From: Pusillimonas caeni
GTDB taxonomy: Bacteria > Pseudomonadota > Gammaproteobacteria > Burkholderiales > Burkholderiaceae_B
NCBI RefSeq assembly: GCF_003545815.1
Contig: NZ_PDUW01000003.1
Coordinates: 186,001-250,000, forward strand
Direction: 5' to 3'
Length of the DNA: 64,000 bases
Position numbers and translations under genes: made by a program. This document shows positions 59,077 to 64,000 of the stretch, in pieces. The notes beneath the pieces are model-generated. The model was not told where the DNA came from, ran no database searches, and worked only from the letters and a program-made list of their open reading frames with translations. Position 1 is the first letter of the stretch; every line of letters begins with the position of its first letter.

Positions 59077-59349
59077 ATGCTCATTACCCAAAAGACCTAT
59101 CCCGCTTCCGTCCATCCCGAGCTCAAGAACGCCATGCGCGCGCACCTCATGCGTTTATCGCTACATTTTCTGGCCGGTGTCGTCCTGGGCGTATTTCTGC
59201 TGCCCGAGGGCGCAAGCGTCGTGCTGGCCGCCGCGGCGGCGGCCGCGGGCGCCAAGGCCTTTTACGATTATCTCAATCGAGGCCTCGATCTTCCCTCCTG
59301 TATCAGCGTGGTGGCCGGAGCCCTGGCCGTCTTGCTTGCCACCAGCTAG
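59077..59349 (+). CDS. Small membrane protein, unrecognised
   Basis: 90-aa protein (MLITQKTYPASVHPELKNAM...). There are two or three hydrophobic segments: LSLHFLAGVVLGVFLLP (about 30-46), an Ala-rich segment SVVLAAAAAAAGAKAF, and ISVVAGALAVLLATS at the C-terminus. The ATG at 59077 has only a weak ribosome site (CGGGTTG). Codon use looks like that of neighbouring genes. It probably sits in the inner membrane. No family is recognised, and the hydrophobic pattern is the main support. Confidence 0.5.
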   Translation: MLITQKTYPASVHPELKNAMRAHLMRLSLHFLAGVVLGVFLLPEGASVVLAAAAAAAGAKAFYDYLNRGLDLPSCISVVAGALAVLLATS

Positions 59350-59374
59350 AGCGCGCCGTCAATAGATAACAGCG

Positions 59375-59647
59375 CTAGGCGATGCCCGGCGCGCCTTCGG
59401 GGCCCGCCTTGGAAGCGGCCTGCTCCGACTCTTCCATGAAACCGGCAAGCAGTTCCCTTGCCACGTCCGCCTGGTCCATTCTTACCAGCAGCACCTGCGC
59501 ATTCAGGCTTGTTGAAACCGGCCCGGGATACATGGTGCTGAATGCGCCTCCCTGCATGACGAAATCGATGCCGTAGGCCTGCATCATGGATGCAATGACG
59601 GCGGCTTCGGACTCGGAGCGCGGCGTGTAGACGGGGGTCATGTCCAT
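59375..59647 (-). CDS. DUF2007-type small protein
   Basis: 90-aa protein resembling DUF2007 (putative signal-transducing protein) families. It begins MDMTPVYTPRSESEAAVIASMMQAYGIDFVMQGGAFSTMYPG, followed by VLLVRMDQADVARELLAGF, the usual two-part ferredoxin-like layout. The start has an AGGAGA ribosome site. Function is unknown. It is convergent with the small membrane protein and divergent from the amidase. Confidence 0.75.
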   Translation of the reverse strand: MDMTPVYTPRSESEAAVIASMMQAYGIDFVMQGGAFSTMYPGPVSTSLNAQVLLVRMDQADVARELLAGFMEESEQAASKAGPEGAPGIA

Positions 59648-59841
59648 GTCTTCTCCTGGAGCGCTGGCAAGCGGTTCCCCATATTAGCCCGGCCGGCCGC
59701 CCAGCGCGGAAGATCGGCATGCAGGAAAACCCTCGGGTGAATGCCGGCGTCTTGAATCGGCGAAGGTAAACGGCTTTAATCGGGAAGTCGTTTTCGCCGG
59801 CCGCGGGCGCGGCCGCGCTTTCAATAACCAAGGAGGCAGGC

Positions 59842-61338
59842 ATGGCGTATTCATTTCCCGATCAGACCGGTTTGAAGTTCATAGGCGAAGACCTCGGTAT
59901 GGAGCTGACCCAGACCGAGATCGACAGCTATCACGAGTATCTAAGCGCCCTGACGCCGGCTTTTCGAATGATCGAGAAACTGCCGGACCTGCCTCCCGAG
60001 GTGAAATACCCCCGCACGCCCGGCTATCAGCCCGAAGGCGCCGACAACCCGCACAATGCCTGGTACTACAAAACCAGCATCAAGGGCGCGCCGCGGGGCA
60101 AGCTGCGCGGCAAGCGCATTGCGGTCAAGGACAACGTGCTCGTAGCCGGCGTGCCCCTTACCAACGGCGCGTCGGTGCTCGAGGGCTATGTGCCCGACAC
60201 GGACGCCACCATCGTCACCCGCATGCTGGATGCCGGCGCCGAAATCGCCGGCAAGTCGGTGTGCGAATACCTGTGCTTTGCAACCAACAGCGCCACGGCC
60301 TCCACCGGCCCGGTGGACAACCCCCGCGCTCCGGGCCATACCACCGGCGGGTCCAGCAACGGCAGCGCCGCCCTCGTGGCGGCTCGCGAAGTCGACATGG
60401 CCATCGGCGCCGATCAGGCCGGGTCCATACGCATGCCGGCCTCGTTCTGCGGCATCGTCGGCCACAAGCCCACGTACGGACTGGTGCCTTATACCGGCGT
60501 GCTGGGCATCGAATATTCTTTCGACCATGTGGGGCCCATGGCCGATACGGTGCACGAATGCGCCCTGTTGCTCGAGGTCATCGCGGGCGACGACGGCATC
60601 GACGGCCGCCAGAAGGGCGTGCGCACCCAGCCCTATACCAAGGCGCTGGGCAAGGGCGTGAAAGGAATGCGGATCGGGGTGGTCCAGGAAGGCTTCGGGC
60701 GGCCCGAATCGGAGGCCGGCGTCGACGAATCGGTGCGCGAGGCGGCCAAGCGCCTGCAGGAGCAGGGCGCAACCGTCGACCTGATATCCATTCCGTGGCA
60801 CAACATAGGCTCGGCGCTATGGCTGCCCATCGGCATCGAGGGCTCGTACTACAACATGGTCCATGGGCATGGCATTACTTACGGCGCCAATTCCGCTTAT
60901 TCGCTTTCGTTCATGCGCGCCATGGCGGGCTGGACGCAGAACGCCGATGAGCTCGCCCCCACCATCAAAGGCTCGCTGCTGACCGGCGAGGTGCTTTACC
61001 GGCATGGCGGGCGCCTGTATGCCAAGGCGCGCAACCTCGTGCGGCGCCTGCGCGCCGAGTACGACGCCTGGCTTGAAAAATACGATGTGCTGGTCATGCC
61101 CACCACCCCCATGACGGCGACCGAACTGGTGTCCGAATACGCGTCGCCCAAAGAGGTGCTGGAAGCCAGCTGGGGCCCGCTCAACAACACCTGCCCCTTC
61201 GACCTGACCGGCCATCCCGCCATCTCGGTATGCTGCGGCACGTCCGAAGGCAAGCCGGTGGGATTGATGATCATAGGCCGCCACTTCGACGACGCGGCGG
61301 TGTTCCAGGTGGCGGACGCCGCCCATCAGCAGCAATAG
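59842..61338 (+). CDS. Amidase (amidase-signature family)
   Basis: 498-aa amidohydrolase with the Ser-cisSer-Lys triad: K96 (RIAVKDNVL), S171 (TTGGSSNGSAAL) and S195 (GADQAGSIRMPA). It hydrolyses a carboxamide to acid and ammonia in the cytosol. Its length and the N-terminal extension (1-80) are like nitrile- and aryl-amide-degrading amidases. AAGGAGG lies before the ATG. It is monocistronic, bounded by a terminator hairpin at 61347. Its natural amide may feed the dioxygenase pathway to the right, though no shared operon is seen. Confidence 0.9.
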   Translation: MAYSFPDQTGLKFIGEDLGMELTQTEIDSYHEYLSALTPAFRMIEKLPDLPPEVKYPRTPGYQPEGADNPHNAWYYKTSIKGAPRGKLRGKRIAVKDNVLVAGVPLTNGASVLEGYVPDTDATIVTRMLDAGAEIAGKSVCEYLCFATNSATASTGPVDNPRAPGHTTGGSSNGSAALVAAREVDMAIGADQAGSIRMPASFCGIVGHKPTYGLVPYTGVLGIEYSFDHVGPMADTVHECALLLEVIAGDDGIDGRQKGVRTQPYTKALGKGVKGMRIGVVQEGFGRPESEAGVDESVREAAKRLQEQGATVDLISIPWHNIGSALWLPIGIEGSYYNMVHGHGITYGANSAYSLSFMRAMAGWTQNADELAPTIKGSLLTGEVLYRHGGRLYAKARNLVRRLRAEYDAWLEKYDVLVMPTTPMTATELVSEYASPKEVLEASWGPLNNTCPFDLTGHPAISVCCGTSEGKPVGLMIIGRHFDDAAVFQVADAAHQQQ

Positions 61339-61346
61339 AGGTCCGG

Positions 61347-61376
61347 GCGGCCGGTCTTCGGGTCCGGCCGCTGTAT
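61347..61376. terminator. Hairpin terminator after the amidase
   Basis: GCGGCCGG (61347-61354) pairs perfectly with CCGGCCGC (61364-61371) across a 9-nt loop, followed by TGTATTT on the plus strand. It separates the amidase from the convergent gntR gene. Confidence 0.65.
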
Positions 61377-61426
61377 TTAACCGTTTATCGTAGTCGAGCG
61401 GCTCCGGCCTGGCTTGCCGTCGTGCA

Positions 61427-62158
61427 TCAGCCGGTAAAGAGTTCGGGAGGCAGGTGCTTCATGGCCTCGTAGGTCATGCCTATGTGTTCGGAAAGCACGC
61501 GGCAGGCGGTATCGGCGTCTTGGGCCAGCGCGGCATCCAGAATGGCCTGGTGCTCGCTGTGCACGTCGCGGGGAATGGGTTTGCGCATGATGGCCAGGCG
61601 GCGATAGCGCTCGGCCTGTTGATACAGAATGCCCAGAAAGTGCCGGATCCAGGGCGAGGTACAGGCGCTGATGAGCGCCTGATGGAATTCGCGGTTGCGT
61701 TCCTCCCATTCGTCGAAGTGGTCGGCCGGCGAGCCGTCGAGCCGTTTTTCGGCGCGATCGAGACGGTGGAAGGCGGCAACCAGCCGGCTTTCCCAGACGT
61801 CGTCGCCGTGCCGCATCGATTGGCGCAGCGCCTCGCATTCGAGCAGGATGCGCGTCTGGGTGATGTCGCGAAAGTCGGCCATGGACATGGGCTTGACGTG
61901 GAAGCCGCGCTGGTCCTGGGCCACGACCAGGGCGTCGGACACCAGCAGGGCCAGCGCTTCGCGCAGCGTGCCGGCGCCCACCCCGTACGAGTCCTTGAGA
62001 TGCTCAACCCGCAGTCTGGCGCCCGGGGCGAGCCTGCCTTCGATGATGTCGCGGCGCAGGCTGCGATAGGCCGTGCCGACCAGAGTCTTGGAGGCGCCGC
62101 CGGACGACGGCTCCAGGTCGGCCGCCAAAGGCGTCGCGGATTCAACAGGACGATCCAT
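61427..62158 (-). CDS. GntR-family regulator, FadR/VanR (FCD) type
   Basis: 243-aa regulator. The winged helix-turn-helix (about residues 35-95) includes VGTAYRSLRRDIIEGRLAPGARLRVEHL and GVGAGTLREALALLVSDALV. The FCD ligand domain (about 110-225) has the metal-binding D/H set around DEWEERNREFHQALISAC and EHQAILDAALAQD. ATG 62158 is chosen over 62200. It is divergent from the extradiol dioxygenase operon with 175 bp between them and probably represses it until its aromatic ligand binds. Confidence 0.88.
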   Translation of the reverse strand: MDRPVESATPLAADLEPSSGGASKTLVGTAYRSLRRDIIEGRLAPGARLRVEHLKDSYGVGAGTLREALALLVSDALVVAQDQRGFHVKPMSMADFRDITQTRILLECEALRQSMRHGDDVWESRLVAAFHRLDRAEKRLDGSPADHFDEWEERNREFHQALISACTSPWIRHFLGILYQQAERYRRLAIMRKPIPRDVHSEHQAILDAALAQDADTACRVLSEHIGMTYEAMKHLPPELFTG

Positions 62159-62333
62159 AGCGATGTGAAGGGCAAAAGCGCGGAGCAACCGCAAGTTCAA
62201 GCTATTCTACATGAATCCCCGGGTTTATTTATATTTTATTTAAATCTCGATAAAATTGGTTGACGCCGATATTTTGTCGAATTATCCTAAGCATTAGCAA
62301 ACGCGTCCGTGCCTGCGGCGCAAGGAGACAACA

Positions 62334-63197
62334 GTGATTCATCTGCATGACATTCGTTATGTCAGGTTGGGCACTCCCGACCTGGACACCGCGGTGCAAT
62401 ACGCGACCGACTTGCTTGGCTTGCAGGTGGCGCGCCGTGAAGGCAAGGCGGTCTATCTGCGCTCCGACAGCCGCGACCACACCCTGTGCTATTTTGAAGG
62501 CGATCCGCAGGACCACACCGCGGCCTTCGAAGTGGATTCCGCCGAAGAGCTCAGCAACGCGGCGGCCGTGCTCGAGGCCAAGGGGTACAAGGTTACCCAG
62601 GGCAGCGCTTCCGACGCCGAGCAGCGCTACGTGCGCGAATTCATCAATTTCAAGGACCCGTCCGGCAACAGCATCGATCTCGTCTACGCGCCGCATCACA
62701 GCGGGCGCCGCTACTTTCCGTCGCGCGACGCGGGCATCACCGGTTTCAGCCATATCGGCCTGCGCACTCTCGATGGCCGGCGCGACGAGGCTTTCTGGAC
62801 CAGCCTGCTGGGCGCCAAGGTCAGCGACCGCATCGGCGAGGCGCCCTTGCTGCGCATCGACGAGGTGCACCACAAAATTGCGCTGTTTCCCTCCACCTAT
62901 CCGGGCGTGCAGCACATCAATCACCAGGTCGAAAGCATCGATGACGTGATGCGGGCCTACTACATCATGCTCGAGCGCAACATCCCGATCCGATTCGGTC
63001 CGGGGCGCCATCCCACGTCGGGCGCTGTGTTCCTGTACTTCGAGGGACCGGACGGCATGATCTACGAGTACTCCACCGGCGTGCGCCTCATTACCGAAGA
63101 AGACGAGAAGACCTATCGTCCGCGTTCGTTTCCGGCGATTCCCTCTTCCTTCTGCATGTGGGGAGCCAAGCCCGATATTCCGGAGTTCAAGACGTGA
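62334..63197 (+). CDS. Extradiol (type I, VOC) ring-cleavage dioxygenase
   Basis: 287-aa two-domain vicinal-oxygen-chelate dioxygenase. The first domain (1-120) lacks ligands, and the second has H140 (GFSHIGLR), H197 (HINHQVES) and E245 (IYEYSTG), the 2-His-1-carboxylate iron site of catechol 2,3-dioxygenases. The GTG start follows AAGGAGA. The stop overlaps the aldolase start (GTGA). It is a different family from HpaD, so this is a separate meta-cleavage pathway. It opens a catechol-type ring; the substituents are unknown. Confidence 0.87.
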   Translation: MIHLHDIRYVRLGTPDLDTAVQYATDLLGLQVARREGKAVYLRSDSRDHTLCYFEGDPQDHTAAFEVDSAEELSNAAAVLEAKGYKVTQGSASDAEQRYVREFINFKDPSGNSIDLVYAPHHSGRRYFPSRDAGITGFSHIGLRTLDGRRDEAFWTSLLGAKVSDRIGEAPLLRIDEVHHKIALFPSTYPGVQHINHQVESIDDVMRAYYIMLERNIPIRFGPGRHPTSGAVFLYFEGPDGMIYEYSTGVRLITEEDEKTYRPRSFPAIPSSFCMWGAKPDIPEFKT

Positions 63198-63922
63198 CGC
63201 AGTCCGCCTCCATGCCCGCAGCCCGCCGCGCGCAGCAGCAGCTCGTCCGCCTGGCTGCGCGTGCGCTGGCCCGCGCCCACCTCGTCCACGCCTACGGGCA
63301 TTGCAGCACGCGGCTGGACGAAGGGCATTTCCTGGTGTGCGCGGCCAAACCCATGGGCCTGATCCGCGACGATGACGAAGGCACGGTGGTCAGCGTCGAG
63401 GGCGATCTGCCCGAAGGCGTGCTGGGCGAGGTGCGCATCCATCAGCAGATCTACCGGCGCCATCCGGAGGTCGGCGGGGTGGTGCGCAGCATGCCGCGCG
63501 ATGTCATGACGCTGTCCGCGGCGGGAATCACGCCGGCGCCCCGGCACGGCATGGGCGCTTATTTCTCGCCGTCCGTGCCGCTCTGGGACGATGTGCAGCT
63601 GATACGCAGCGAACAGCAGGCCTGCGGCGTGGCCGAGGCCATGGGTTCGTCGTCCGCGGTGGTGATGCGGGGCAACGGCGCGGTGGTCGCCGCCGAATCG
63701 CTCGAAAAGGCGGTGGCGCTTACCTGGTATCTCGAGGACATGGCGCGCATCGAATTGCAGCTGCGCAGCGCCGGGCTGGCCGCCAACGACGGCATCCTGT
63801 CCCACCAGGCCGCCCAGCAGCGCGCCACCAGCGCGGGACGCATTTTTGAACGCATGTGGGAATACCTGATTGCCGGCGATATCCAGTCGACCGGCGCTTT
63901 TATGAACGAGAACGATCAATGA
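63194..63922 (+). CDS. Class II aldolase/adducin family protein
   Basis: 242-aa member of the fuculose-phosphate aldolase/adducin family. YGHCSTRLDEGHFLVCAAKP is the metal-site region near the N-terminus, and VVMRGNGAVVAAESLEKAVALTWYLEDMA is the second family motif. Some expected His metal ligands are replaced (PRHGMG remains), so it may be a decarboxylase or a non-aldolase member. In ring-cleavage operons such proteins have been linked to decarboxylation or aldol cleavage of intermediates. It overlaps genes on both sides (GTGA and ATGA). Confidence 0.8.
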   Translation: MTQSASMPAARRAQQQLVRLAARALARAHLVHAYGHCSTRLDEGHFLVCAAKPMGLIRDDDEGTVVSVEGDLPEGVLGEVRIHQQIYRRHPEVGGVVRSMPRDVMTLSAAGITPAPRHGMGAYFSPSVPLWDDVQLIRSEQQACGVAEAMGSSSAVVMRGNGAVVAAESLEKAVALTWYLEDMARIELQLRSAGLAANDGILSHQAAQQRATSAGRIFERMWEYLIAGDIQSTGAFMNENDQ

Positions 63923-64000
63923 AAGACTTCAAGAACTTCATCAACGGCCAATGGGCCGCGTCGCAGAAGACCTTCGAGAACCGCAACCCCATCGACAACA
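63919..64000 (+). CDS. Aldehyde dehydrogenase, 5' end only
   Basis: The first 27 codons (MKDFKNFINGQW, then ASQKTFENRNPID) are the start of an aldehyde dehydrogenase, like 2-hydroxymuconic semialdehyde dehydrogenases. The ATG overlaps the aldolase stop (ATGA). The rest lies beyond the right edge. It would oxidise the aldehyde formed by the extradiol dioxygenase two genes upstream. Confidence 0.75.
   Translation, partial: MKDFKNFINGQWAASQKTFENRNPIDN

Noticed and set aside
1-64000. CRISPR arrays, rRNA genes and phage modules
   Set aside because: No regularly spaced repeats, no rRNA-like sequence and no phage structural genes were seen on either strand.

Overview
The window looks like chromosomal DNA of a high-GC betaproteobacterium, most likely an Alcaligenaceae member (Bordetella/Achromobacter/Pusillimonas type). 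The basis is the gene families, the homoprotocatechuate (hpa) gene order, the many MarR/GntR-controlled aromatic and amide catabolic operons, and a Wza/Wzb/Wzc-type capsule operon. The genus is inference; no rRNA is present. The only RNA gene seen is tRNA-Arg(TCT) at 2499-2575.

Layout. 1-2.6 kb: the end of a molybdenum hydroxylase large subunit, an outer-membrane phospholipase A and the tRNA. 3-8.2 kb: an orphan ABC solute-binding protein, an HpaR-like MarR repressor, and an operon of two Rieske oxygenases plus a LuxR-type regulator; the solute-binding gene and the marR gene share an almost identical AT-rich operator. 8.2-19.4 kb: a complete 4-hydroxyphenylacetate pathway. hpaG1-G2-E-D-F-H-I-gabD run leftward and hpaR-hpaA-hpaB-hpaC run rightward from one divergent promoter, giving HPA -> homoprotocatechuate -> meta-cleavage -> pyruvate + succinate. 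19.4-22 kb: a lone 2-keto-4-pentenoate hydratase-like gene, a deletion-scarred response-regulator/dsbD remnant and an intact Lgt-like/TlpA fusion. 22-31.6 kb: a MarR regulator, then an aminotransferase, gamma-glutamyltransferase, amidohydrolase, M24 metallohydrolase, ornithine cyclodeaminase-like enzyme and a TRAP transporter, which look like one uptake-and-hydrolysis module for an unknown amide or amino compound.

31.6-38.7 kb: a patch of decayed gene fragments copied from elsewhere in this window, then an island with visibly lower GC carrying a TetR regulator, a nitrilase, an SsuABC-type ABC transporter and an unusual signal-less solute-binding-like protein. A 67-bp imperfect direct repeat of the 3' end of the capsule dehydratase gene flanks the island. 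38.7-58.6 kb: a capsule/exopolysaccharide operon on the minus strand, read from an RfaH-like gene through wza, wzb, wzc, wzx, glycosyltransferases, pyruvyltransferase, asparagine synthase, a CapK/PaaK-like enzyme, wzy and a PglA/C/D/E/F-like set that probably makes and primes a bacillosamine-type sugar. An ops-like element lies in the wza leader. 59-64 kb: two small proteins, then an amidase, a GntR regulator, and the start of an extradiol dioxygenase/class II aldolase/aldehyde dehydrogenase operon that runs off the right edge.

The most unusual points are the composite scar at 31.9-32.45 kb with the repeat-flanked nitrilase island, the LuxR-dyad/Rieske arrangement, the shared MarR operators, the ops/RfaH pairing and the gamma-glutamyltransferase module.
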